Assembly: GCA_002369055.1 (NCBI GenBank)
Contig: DFEL01000052.1
Span: forward strand, 1 to 21,771
Origin: Cyanobacteria bacterium UBA3803
Lineage (GTDB): Bacteria > Cyanobacteriota > Vampirovibrionia > Gastranaerophilales > Gastranaerophilaceae
Length of the DNA: 21,771 nucleotides
Direction: 5' to 3'
The notes under the pieces are model-generated. The model was not told the DNA's origin, did no database searches, and saw only the letters and a program-made list of their open reading frames with translations. Shown piece after piece: positions 6,891 to 14,039 of the stretch. The position numbers were made by a program, and so were the translations under genes. Numbering within the stretch: the stretch's first letter is position 1; the number at the start of each line of letters is the position of its first letter.

Positions 6891-7892
6891 TTATTCCTCA
6901 TTAAATTTTTTATGAATATTTTGTTTTGTTGTATTTCTTGCACTTTCACGTTTCTTTGAACTTATTTTAACAGAAATTTTGTCGTTTGTGTGTTTAAAAT
7001 TTGATTCCCGTTCTCGCTTTGTACCTGAATATTTAACACGTTCTTTGTATTCTTTTGCTTCTTCAACAAAAGCCAAATAACTTTCGTATCTGCTTATATC
7101 AATTTCATCCATATTTTCAAGAACGGCACAACCTATTTCCGTATTATGCAAACAATCAGCAAATTTGCAGCATCCTTTATATTTTGCAATTTCGTCAAAT
7201 AAATCTCCAACTTCAGCAGGCATTAAAAAATCAAATCTTAAATTACTAAATCCGGGTGTATCAACGATTTTTGTATTTTCTGTAAGTTTTACAATTTCGC
7301 AGTGTCTTGTTGTATGTGTTCCACGTTCAGTTTTTTCGCTTACGGATTTTGTCCTTAAATTAAACTTAGGATTGATTGCATTTATAAGACTGGATTTACC
7401 TACCCCTGAATTTCCGCATAAAACAGAGATTTTATTTTCTAATATTTCTTTAAATTCTTCTATACCGTCATTTTCTTTTGCAGATGTAAATACTATGTCA
7501 TATCCAAGTGGTTCATAAATTTGAAAAACCTTTTCAATTGTTGTGTCATCAAGAGATAAATCACTTTTATTAAAACATAATTTTGTCGGAATATTATAAT
7601 ATTTTGCAAAACAAATGTAGCGATTAAGTTGTTTAAAATCAAGTTCAGGTTCTTTTACTGCGGAAACTACTACAATTTGGTCAATATTTGCAACATTCGG
7701 ACGTGGAATATAATTCTCTTTTGGCAAAACTTTTTCTATTGCACCATTTTCAAACTCTACGTAATCTCCGACAACAATTTTTTGTTTTTGCTTTTTTAAA
7801 ACCTCACGTAATTTACATTCGAAATTATCATTGTTGGAGTTTACATAGTAAAAATCAGAGTGTATTTTATAAATTTGCCCTTTATCCGTCAT
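6891..7892 (-). CDS. rsgA: Small-subunit ribosome biogenesis GTPase RsgA
   Basis: A circularly permuted GTPase that checks late 30S subunit maturation. The 333-aa product has an N-terminal OB fold (to about residue 65), then permuted GTPase motifs: FNKSD (G4, 107-111), SAK (G5, 137-139), GNSGVGKS (P-loop, 160-167), the THTTRH loop (192-197) and DTPGFSN (G3, 211-217). It ends with the zinc knuckle C242-x4-C247-x-H249-x5-C255. Beyond the usual helical end it carries a basic, hydrophilic tail of about 45 residues (roughly 288-333, rich in Lys/Arg/Ser/Asn), longer than in typical RsgA. It starts 1 nt after the rpe stop with AAGAG as ribosome site; rsgA-rpe adjacency is common in bacteria. Confidence 0.98.
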   Translation of the reverse strand: MTDKGQIYKIHSDFYYVNSNNDNFECKLREVLKKQKQKIVVGDYVEFENGAIEKVLPKENYIPRPNVANIDQIVVVSAVKEPELDFKQLNRYICFAKYYNIPTKLCFNKSDLSLDDTTIEKVFQIYEPLGYDIVFTSAKENDGIEEFKEILENKISVLCGNSGVGKSSLINAINPKFNLRTKSVSEKTERGTHTTRHCEIVKLTENTKIVDTPGFSNLRFDFLMPAEVGDLFDEIAKYKGCCKFADCLHNTEIGCAVLENMDEIDISRYESYLAFVEEAKEYKERVKYSGTKRERESNFKHTNDKISVKISSKKRESARNTTKQNIHKKFNEE

Positions 7893-7893
7893 A

Positions 7894-8541
7894 TTATGCT
7901 CTTAAAGATTCTATTGCTTTTTTCACATCTTTATTTTTATATATGTAACTTCCTGCAACAAGTGAATTTGCACCCAAAGCTACACAAATTTTTGAAGTTA
8001 CATCATTTATTCCGCCGTCAACTTGAATAATTAAATCTTCTTTTCCATTTTGTCGTATTGTTGGAATTTTTTGTGCACAGTAGTGCATAAATTCTTGTCC
8101 GCCAAATCCGGGTTCTACTGTCATTACAAGTACCATATCAACAAACTGCAAATATGGAATTAATACATTTTGATTTGTTTTTGGTTTTATTGAAATACCT
8201 GCTTTACAGCCAAGTGATTTAATTTTTTTGCAAATTTCTTCAATATTTTCTTCTTTTACTGCTTCATAGTGAAATGTAATTATGTCAGCACCCGCACTTG
8301 CAAAGTCTTCAATATATTTTTCAGGATTTTCAATCATTAAATGAACGTCAAGAAGCTTTTTGGCAAATCTTTTTAAAGATTTAACAACAGGAATACCTAT
8401 CGTAATGTTTGGTACAAAGTGTCCGTCCATTACGTCAACGTGAATCCAGTCTGCTCCGTTATCTTCTACAAGTTTGATATCTCTTTCCAAATTAGCAAAA
8501 TCTGCTGATAATATTGAAGGTGAAACGATAATATTATTCAT
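7894..8541 (-). CDS. rpe: Ribulose-phosphate 3-epimerase
   Basis: Interconverts ribulose 5-phosphate and xylulose 5-phosphate in the pentose phosphate pathway. The 215-aa length is standard for this TIM barrel. Landmarks: SPSILSADFANLERDI at the N-terminus, the metal and catalytic strand GADWIHVDVMDGHFVPNITI (a His and Asp bind the metal), DVHLMIENPEKYI, VMTVEPGFGGQEFM, and the catalytic IQVDGGIND. The C-terminal phosphate loop is ANSLVAGSYIY. The ATG overlaps the end of rnc by 8 nt and has AGGAG 6 nt upstream inside rnc, indicating translational coupling. Confidence 0.98.
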   Translation of the reverse strand: MNNIIVSPSILSADFANLERDIKLVEDNGADWIHVDVMDGHFVPNITIGIPVVKSLKRFAKKLLDVHLMIENPEKYIEDFASAGADIITFHYEAVKEENIEEICKKIKSLGCKAGISIKPKTNQNVLIPYLQFVDMVLVMTVEPGFGGQEFMHYCAQKIPTIRQNGKEDLIIQVDGGINDVTSKICVALGANSLVAGSYIYKNKDVKKAIESLRA

Positions 8542-9226
8542 TTATTACTCCTAATTTTATACATGCTTCGTATGCACATTTTTGTTCCGCATCTTTTTTA
8601 CTTTTACCTGTTGCTGTTGCCAAAATTCTGTTTTGATACATCACCTGCACTCTAAATGTTGGCGAATGTTTCGGCCCTAATTCTTCAAGCAAAGTATATT
8701 TTGGAAGCTCTTTTGTTTTACCTTGAGTATATTCTTGCAAAATTTCTTTTGAATTATATTTTGCAAGATTATTTTTCACTTCATCTATATAAGGTTCAAG
8801 AACTTCCGATAAAAATGTAAATATTTCTTCTTTTTTGTTGTCTAAGTAAAAAGCACCTAATAATGCCTCAAAAACACATGCTCTAATTGAAGTACAATTT
8901 CTTTCACCTGTTTTTTCAGCGTGCTCGCCTATTATAATTAAATCAACAAGTCCTATTTGTTCCGCTACTTTTGCCAGAGTAGCATCAGAAACAACTATTG
9001 AACGGATTTTTGACAAATCACCTTCACTTGATTGAGGATATTTTTTTATCAAACTTTCAGAAACTGCAAGTTTTAATACCGAATCACCAAAAAATTCTAA
9101 ACGTTCATAATTTTCCAGTGAAGATATATTATTTTCTTTTGTGTAAGAAGGATGTGTTAATGCTTTTTTATACAGAATTTCGTCTGTTATATCTATTTTA
9201 AATATATTTTCCAATTCTTTTTGCAC
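8534..9226 (-). CDS. rnc: Ribonuclease III, with Cys replacing one metal-binding Asp
   Basis: Cleaves double-stranded RNA in rRNA and mRNA processing. The 230-aa product has the catalytic domain (about 1-150) then a dsRNA-binding domain (about 155-226, LQEYTQGK ... KKDAEQKCAYEA). The signature is NYERLEFFGDSVL, with E41, E44 and D48 matching E. coli E38, E41 and D45; E68 in SEGD matches E65. In the second metal motif the sequence is SIRACVFEALLGAFYLD: E120 matches the essential E117, but the position of E. coli D114 is Cys117 (codon TGT). The effect on activity is unknown. The start is GTG, fused to the cdsA stop as TAGTG, with AAAGGA 8 nt upstream. Confidence 0.96.
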   Translation of the reverse strand: MQKELENIFKIDITDEILYKKALTHPSYTKENNISSLENYERLEFFGDSVLKLAVSESLIKKYPQSSEGDLSKIRSIVVSDATLAKVAEQIGLVDLIIIGEHAEKTGERNCTSIRACVFEALLGAFYLDNKKEEIFTFLSEVLEPYIDEVKNNLAKYNSKEILQEYTQGKTKELPKYTLLEELGPKHSPTFRVQVMYQNRILATATGKSKKDAEQKCAYEACIKLGVINE

Positions 9227-10125
9227 TAAAACAATCCTTTAACGAAATTAATAACTGTTTCAACCAGATTACCATGTACAAAAAATGCAAAGTAATAATA
9301 CATTACAGGAATTGTAAAGATATAACTGTCGGTTCTGTCTAAAAATCCGCCATGACCGGGAAGTAAATCGCCTGAATCCTTTACGCCCGCATCACGCTTT
9401 ATTAAAGATTCACATAAATCCCCAATTTGTGCACAAACAGTAACCAATAATCCTGCAAATAATGCGTGATACCAAGATAATTTAATTATATAAGCAATAA
9501 CAAAACCGCCAATAACAGCACATAATGCCCCACCTAAAGAACCTTCAATTGTTTTATTAGGACTTATAACCGGTGCAAGTTTATGTTTGCCTAAATTGCT
9601 TCCAAAATAATAACAGCCCACATCAGTTAAAATTACAAGGAAAAACATAAATAACACGTATCCAAGACCATCATTAAATACATTGTCCGTTTTTAATAAT
9701 AACTGCATAAATGTTTGATTAGAAGAGCCAATATCTCTTAAGAATAATAAATGTAACGGAAACCAGCCGCTATATACAAAGCCTAAAATTGTTGTTGCTG
9801 CATTTGCAATATATGGTTGTCTGCCTCTAAATAAAACCCACATAAAAGCACTAATAGTGCCTATTGTAAATGCAACAGGCACTAAGTTAAATTTATTAAA
9901 GTATGCTATTATTGCAAAAACCGCATCTGCAAATAATATTACTTTCATGCTCGGATAAAATCCTTTGTGTTTTAAAATGTCAACATATTCTTTTGAGCAT
10001 AAATATACAATTATTGATATTAAAAACAACAAAGGTAATCCGCCAAAAATCATACAGCCAAGAGCTATAAGACCAATTATGGTTCCCGTAATTATTCTTA
10101 GTATTGATTTTGGGCATTTATTCAT
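9226..10125 (-). CDS. cdsA: Phosphatidate cytidylyltransferase (CDP-diglyceride synthase)
   Basis: Makes CDP-diacylglycerol from phosphatidic acid and CTP, the branch point of phospholipid synthesis, in the inner membrane. The 299-aa protein has about eight hydrophobic segments and the full family signature from S240 to D266 (LIKRDAGVKDSGDLLPGHGG followed by FLDRTD). Upstream is LTDVGCYYFGSNLGKHKLAP with SPNKTIEGSLGG, also conserved. It overlaps frr by one base (TAATG) and rnc by one base (TAGTG). The order pyrH-frr-(uppS)-cdsA is widespread in bacteria; here uppS (undecaprenyl diphosphate synthase) is missing between frr and cdsA. Confidence 0.97.
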   Translation of the reverse strand: MNKCPKSILRIITGTIIGLIALGCMIFGGLPLLFLISIIVYLCSKEYVDILKHKGFYPSMKVILFADAVFAIIAYFNKFNLVPVAFTIGTISAFMWVLFRGRQPYIANAATTILGFVYSGWFPLHLLFLRDIGSSNQTFMQLLLKTDNVFNDGLGYVLFMFFLVILTDVGCYYFGSNLGKHKLAPVISPNKTIEGSLGGALCAVIGGFVIAYIIKLSWYHALFAGLLVTVCAQIGDLCESLIKRDAGVKDSGDLLPGHGGFLDRTDSYIFTIPVMYYYFAFFVHGNLVETVINFVKGLF

Positions 10126-10691
10126 TATACAGTCATAACCTCTTTTTCTTTTTCAGAAACTTCTTTGTCTACTATGCCTGTATATTTGTCAGTTAATTTT
10201 TGTATTTTGTCTTGATTGTCTTTTACAACATCTTCAGGTAAATTTTCAGATTTTTCAATTTTCTTCAATTCATCTGTCATATCACGTCTAACGTTTCTCA
10301 CTGCAACTTTTGCATCTTCACCGTATTTTTTAACATCTTTTGTAATTTCTTTTCTTTTTTCTTCTGTTAAAGGTGGAAAGTTTAATCTGATTGTTGTTCC
10401 GTCATTGTTAGGTGAAACACCAAGTTCTGCCTTAATTAATGCTTTTTCAATTTCTTTTAAAATAGTTTTATCAAATGGTGCTATAGCAAGAGTAGTACCT
10501 TCTTGAACGGTAATTTGAGCCATTTGTTTTAATTGAGTTGGTGCTCCGTAGTAATCAACCATAACTTTATCAAGCATAACAGGATTTGCACGACCTGTTC
10601 TTACAGTAGAAAACTCTCTGTGTAGTTGGCTGATTGCTTTTTCCATTTTGTCTGTACCGTTTTTAAACATTGCATCTAAAGCTTCTGACAT
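10125..10691 (-). CDS. frr: Ribosome recycling factor
   Basis: Splits the post-termination ribosome together with EF-G. The 188-aa length is typical. The N-terminal helix has MEKAISQLHREFSTVRTGRA, then NPVMLDKVMVDYYGAPTQLK, leading into the beta-rich domain II (TVQEGTTLAIAPFDKTILKE, LGVSPNNDGTTIRLNFPPLT) and returning to the long C-terminal helices (EITKDVKKYGEDAKVAVRNV). A GAGG site lies just upstream of the ATG. It is 23 nt after pyrH, the usual partner. Confidence 0.98.
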   Translation of the reverse strand: MSEALDAMFKNGTDKMEKAISQLHREFSTVRTGRANPVMLDKVMVDYYGAPTQLKQMAQITVQEGTTLAIAPFDKTILKEIEKALIKAELGVSPNNDGTTIRLNFPPLTEEKRKEITKDVKKYGEDAKVAVRNVRRDMTDELKKIEKSENLPEDVVKDNQDKIQKLTDKYTGIVDKEVSEKEKEVMTV

Positions 10692-10714
10692 TTTTAACCT
10701 CTTTCTTAAATTGC

Positions 10715-11440
10715 TTATTGTCTGCCTACGTATGTTCCGATTTTTTCTCCCAAAATAATTTTTTTGATAGCGTCTTTTGCTTTGAAATCAAAAACTATTA
10801 TAGGAATATTATTTTGTTGACACAAATCACAAGCTGATCTGTCCATAACTTTCAAATCGTGTTTTATAATTTCGTCATAATCTATATTTTCAAGTTTTTT
10901 TGCATCTTTGTTTACATTAGGGTCGTCTGTGTAAACACCGTCAACACCATTTTTTGCCATAAGCATAATCTGTGCATCAATTTCAGATGCTCTTAATGCA
11001 CTTGCCGTATCCGTTGTAAAGAATGGATTTCCTGTTCCTGCGGCAAATATAACGACTCTGTTTTTTTCAAGATGTCTTATTGCTTTAAATCTTCTGTAAG
11101 GTTCTGCTATCTGATTCATATCAATTGCTGTTTGAACTCTGCAAGATACATCAATTTTTTTAAGTGCAGATTGAAGTGCTATTGCGTTCATTACAGTTGC
11201 AAGCATTCCGAGATAATCTCCTGAGGCTCTGTCCATGCCTAATCTTGCACTGTTCTTCATTCCTCTGAAAATATTTCCGCCACCAACTACTACGGCAACT
11301 TCTACACCCATATCGTGAATTTGTTTTATTTCTTGTGCTATAAATTCAACCGGTTTATAATCAATACCGAATTGTTGCTCTCCTAACAATGCTTCACCGC
11401 TTATTTTTAGCAAAATTCTTTTATATTTTAGTTCTTCCAT
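10715..11440 (-). CDS. pyrH: UMP kinase
   Basis: Phosphorylates UMP to UDP in pyrimidine nucleotide synthesis; bacterial type, hexameric, of the amino-acid-kinase fold. The 241-aa protein shows RILLKISGEALLG near the N-terminus, the glycine-rich VAVVVGGGNIFRG, the nucleotide-binding stretch RVVIFAAGTGNPFFTTDTAS, and AKNGVDGVYTDDPNVNKDAK. Start: ATG with AAGGAG 5 nt upstream. It is the first gene of the long run ending at 4877. The usual upstream partners rpsB and tsf are absent; instead a divergent permease gene follows after an 89-bp gap. Confidence 0.98.
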   Translation of the reverse strand: MEELKYKRILLKISGEALLGEQQFGIDYKPVEFIAQEIKQIHDMGVEVAVVVGGGNIFRGMKNSARLGMDRASGDYLGMLATVMNAIALQSALKKIDVSCRVQTAIDMNQIAEPYRRFKAIRHLEKNRVVIFAAGTGNPFFTTDTASALRASEIDAQIMLMAKNGVDGVYTDDPNVNKDAKKLENIDYDEIIKHDLKVMDRSACDLCQQNNIPIIVFDFKAKDAIKKIILGEKIGTYVGRQ

Positions 11441-11457
11441 ACAGACTCCTTAAATAA

Positions 11458-11486
11458 ATCGTACATTAAATATAAACTCATGTAAA
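11458..11486 (-). promoter_or_regulatory. pyrH: Probable promoter of the pyrH operon
   Basis: On the minus strand: TTTACA (11481-11486), a 17-bp spacer, then TACGAT (11458-11463, four of six matches). The AAGGAG ribosome site lies shortly downstream, so the leader would be about 10-15 nt. The -35 box is one arm of the 19-bp palindrome whose other arm is the -35 box of the divergent permease gene. Confidence 0.45.
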
Positions 11487-11493
11487 GCACGAT

Positions 11494-11522
11494 TTTACAA
11501 ATTCAGACATTTTATGTTATAT
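11494..11522 (+). promoter_or_regulatory. Probable promoter of the DMT permease gene, predicted leaderless start
   Basis: TTTACA (11494-11499), a 17-bp spacer, then TTATAT (11517-11522). The ATG at 11530 lies 7 nt after the box, where transcription would begin. The only purine run, AAGAG, ends 1 nt before the ATG, too close to act as a Shine-Dalgarno. Confidence 0.5.
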
Positions 11523-11529
11523 CAAGAGT

Positions 11530-12366
11530 ATGTTATACTTAATAATTGCAACAATTTGTTTTTCTTTGTCGTTTGGGCTTATAAAAGAACAATTAAGCGT
11601 TTTACCCAGTGAATTTGTGGTATTTTGCAGACTTTTAATTGCATTTTTAATTTTTTTACCTTTTTTAAAAAAATTACGGATTAAAAAGCATTTAATAGCG
11701 TTTTTTGTAGGTATGGTACAATTTGGTTTAATGTATTTGTTGTTTATTAAGGCTTTTAAATTTTTGCAAGGTAATGAAATTGCGATTTTAACAACTACAA
11801 CTCCTGTCTTTGTTGCTATTTGGTCAAGTATTTTTGGAGAAAAATTTAAACCTGTTTATATATTTTGTATTCTGATGTCAGTAATAGGTGCAGGAATTAT
11901 AGTTTGGAATAATATGACTTTTAATATGATTGTTAAGGGTATTTTGTTAATGGAAAGCTGTAATTGCAGTTTTGCACTTGGTCAGGTCTTGTGGAAAAAA
12001 TTTGTTGGCGATAATGATGTAAACTTAATGTCAAGTGCATATTTAGGTGCTTTTTTATTTGTTTTGCCGTTTAGTTTACTTGCAGTTGATTTTACAAATA
12101 TCGTTTTAACAAAAGGACAAATTTTTTCAATATTATATTTGGCTATTATTCCGACAGGTATTGGATTTTGGCTATGGAATAAAGGTGCAGAAAAAGTTAA
12201 ATACTCAACTCTTGCCATTATGAACAATTTAAAAATACCATTAGGAGTAATTTTTGCAATAATAATATTTCATGAAAAAATTGATATTGTAAACTTTATT
12301 ATAGGTTCAGTAATAATTTTGTTTGCAATATTAGTACTTCAATTCGTTTTAAAACGAGAGGTTTAG
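11530..12366 (+). CDS. DMT-superfamily permease, resembles YigM-type biotin importers
   Basis: The 278-aa integral membrane protein has about ten hydrophobic helices in two EamA-like halves. From memory of E. coli YigM (a biotin transporter of the CarM group), several blocks line up: VGMVQFGLMYLLFIKAFKFL, VIGAGIIVW, SFALGQVLWKK, SAYLGAFLF, and TGIGFWLWNKGAEKVKYSTL followed by AIMNN. The DMT assignment is secure; the biotin role rests on this recalled resemblance and is not proven. Import of biotin would fit the nearby accB/accC genes. It is divergent from pyrH. The start has no Shine-Dalgarno but a suitably placed promoter. The stop is TAG. Other EamA substrates (amino acids, drugs) remain possible. 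Confidence 0.93.
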   Translation: MLYLIIATICFSLSFGLIKEQLSVLPSEFVVFCRLLIAFLIFLPFLKKLRIKKHLIAFFVGMVQFGLMYLLFIKAFKFLQGNEIAILTTTTPVFVAIWSSIFGEKFKPVYIFCILMSVIGAGIIVWNNMTFNMIVKGILLMESCNCSFALGQVLWKKFVGDNDVNLMSSAYLGAFLFVLPFSLLAVDFTNIVLTKGQIFSILYLAIIPTGIGFWLWNKGAEKVKYSTLAIMNNLKIPLGVIFAIIIFHEKIDIVNFIIGSVIILFAILVLQFVLKREV

Positions 12367-12459
12367 CGATATTATTTTGCATATTTTAAATTAACATTAA
12401 TTAATAAAACTTGTTATTTTTATTTTTTTTTTATACACTTTATCTTGTAAAGCTGTAAG

Positions 12460-12496
12460 TATAAAAAAGATTTTATATTAAAAAAAGGAGAAAAAA
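12460..12496 (+). promoter_or_regulatory. SLH-gene leader with strong ribosome site and possible -10 box
   Basis: A TATAAA at 12460-12465 may be the -10 box; no convincing -35 is seen 16-18 nt upstream. It is followed by an A/T-only leader and AAAAAAAGGAG placed 6 nt before the ATG at 12497, the strongest Shine-Dalgarno in the window. The whole 12367-12459 stretch is A/T-rich with long T runs, as seen near highly expressed promoters. Confidence 0.3.
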
Positions 12497-13897
12497 ATGA
12501 AAGTACTTAACACAGTAGTTGCAACAGCAGCAGCATTAATGGTTGCTTCAAGTGCATTTGCAGCAGACGTTACAAAAGTTCAAGCGTATGCTCACCCAAC
12601 AATGTTTGGTTCATCAGTTCAATCTCAACAAGGTGAAGGATATTACCTGATTGGTGACAAAATGTTAAAAGCAGCAAATGCTTTGACAGTAAAAGAAAAA
12701 GCAAATGTTCTTATCGAATCATCTGCTCAAGATATTTTATCTGTATTGAAAGCAAATGCAAAAGATTTATTTAATCCACATACACCTGTTCTTCGTTCAG
12801 AAATGGCAGTTGCTTTGGTTGAAGGTTTAGGAATCCCTTATTCAACTCCTAAATATCAATACAAAGATATGAATAAATCTCACTGGGCTTACAAATGGAT
12901 TGAAGAAGCTTTAGGTGCAAACGTTATGATTGGTTACAAAGAAGACCAAACATTCCGTCCTGACCAAAAAATTACAAAAGCAGAAGTATTTGCAGTATTG
13001 GCACAATTAATGGATGCTCCTGTTAATGCCGGTGAAATTCCTGCATTTAAAGGTAAAACAATGCAAGAAATTCCTAACTGGGCTACAAACCCTGCAAAAG
13101 AAGTTGTTAATTCAGGTATCTTAGATTCAGTTCCAAACCCTGAAAAAGTTGCTTCTGAAAAATATTTAACAACTGAACAAGTTGCATACTTAGTATCAGC
13201 ATTAAGTGTTAATAAATACTACAATGTAAAATATGTTGCTAAGGCTTGTGCTTGCGGTTCTGTAAAAGTTAAAATGACAGAAAGAGTTGATGCAAGACAC
13301 GCTAACATTGGTGACACATTCTATGCAGTAACAACAGAAGATGCAACTGTTGCAGGTACAGCATTTGCAGCAGGTTCAAAATTAAAAGGTGAAGTTGTAC
13401 AAGTTAGCAGACCTGGTGTTAAAAATCCTGGTTATATCAAAATCAGATTTGTTCAAATCAAAAATGGTGATTGCGTTGTTGACTTCCCTGTAAACGTTGC
13501 AAACGCTAGTGTAACAGAAGAAAAAACAACAAATGTTGTAGCAAGATTCTTTGCAGCACCTTTCTCAGCAGCAGGCAGAGTTGGTGCAGTTGCAGGCAGA
13601 TCAGCAGCAGCAGCAGCAGTAGAAACAGCAAATGATTATGAAAGACTTGCAGATAACTACTCTAACGTTTTTGCTAATACATTGTCTTTACAACCAATGG
13701 CAGGTTTAAGAAGTTTTGGTAAATCATTCTTAACAGTTGGTTACTATGTATATGATATTGCTAAATTAGCAGTAAGCGGAACATTTGGTGTTCTTTATGA
13801 ATTTGGTGATGAAGTTAGATACTTAATTTTACCAAGCTCAACTCAAGATTCAGCATTGAATCCTGGCGATGAAATGACAGTTGTTTATAACAAATAA
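12497..13897 (+). CDS. Secreted S-layer-homology (SLH) envelope protein
   Basis: The 466-aa protein has a signal peptide (MKVLNTVVATAAALMVASSA, likely cut after AFA at 22) and SLH-type units: a partial one near 90-112 (HTPVLRSEMAVALVEGLGI), a clear one at 120-171 (YKDMNKSHWAYKWIEEALGA, then TFRPDQKITKAEVFAVL), and a weaker one at about 184-236. SLH domains tie proteins or the outer membrane to peptidoglycan-linked polymer. A beta-rich module follows (259-335, with GTAFAAGSKLKGEVVQVSRP), then an Ala-rich stretch (353-377) and a hydrophobic C-terminal part (about 400-447). I see no long OprB-type porin barrel, unlike cyanobacterial SLH porins. The strong ribosome site and the dedicated terminator suggest an abundant, monocistronic product. 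Confidence 0.9.
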   Translation: MKVLNTVVATAAALMVASSAFAADVTKVQAYAHPTMFGSSVQSQQGEGYYLIGDKMLKAANALTVKEKANVLIESSAQDILSVLKANAKDLFNPHTPVLRSEMAVALVEGLGIPYSTPKYQYKDMNKSHWAYKWIEEALGANVMIGYKEDQTFRPDQKITKAEVFAVLAQLMDAPVNAGEIPAFKGKTMQEIPNWATNPAKEVVNSGILDSVPNPEKVASEKYLTTEQVAYLVSALSVNKYYNVKYVAKACACGSVKVKMTERVDARHANIGDTFYAVTTEDATVAGTAFAAGSKLKGEVVQVSRPGVKNPGYIKIRFVQIKNGDCVVDFPVNVANASVTEEKTTNVVARFFAAPFSAAGRVGAVAGRSAAAAAVETANDYERLADNYSNVFANTLSLQPMAGLRSFGKSFLTVGYYVYDIAKLAVSGTFGVLYEFGDEVRYLILPSSTQDSALNPGDEMTVVYNK

Positions 13898-13914
13898 TTA
13901 ATCATTTTAAAAAT

Positions 13915-13947
13915 AAAAAGACCTCGATTTAATCGAGGTCTTTTTTT
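13915..13947 (+). terminator. Rho-independent terminator of the SLH gene
   Basis: A perfect 9-bp stem GACCTCGAT / ATCGAGGTC (13920-13928 and 13932-13940) with a TTA loop, flanked by A5 before and T7 after. The A/T flanks extend the pairing, so it could act in both directions, but only the plus-strand gene ends here. Confidence 0.95.
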
Positions 13948-14039
13948 GTTACATTTGATTTACAAATACAAAAATCATGACAATATTTTTGTTTTATGAG
14001 TCTTTATCTAATTAGATTAGTGTAAAACAAGGAAATGCT

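Noticed and set aside
11480..11500. GTA ... TAC reminiscent of the cyanobacterial NtcA site
   Set aside because: NtcA needs GTA-N8-TAC; the spacing here is 11.
11478..11501. TTGTAAA ... TTTACA resembling a BirA (biotin repressor) operator beside a possible biotin importer
   Set aside because: BirA sites have arms ending CC/GG separated by about 14-16 bp; here the spacer is 7 bp and the CC/GG are missing. The arms are better explained as divergent -35 boxes.
13600..13622. GCA triplet run in the SLH gene as a phase-variable repeat
   Set aside because: It encodes an in-frame Ala stretch; changes would be multiples of three and GCA is simply the preferred Ala codon here.
14006..14017. 12-bp perfect palindrome ATCTAATTAGAT upstream of the 557-aa gene
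   Set aside because: In DNA this A/T-rich, palindromes of this size are expected several times per window; no second copy or positional support.
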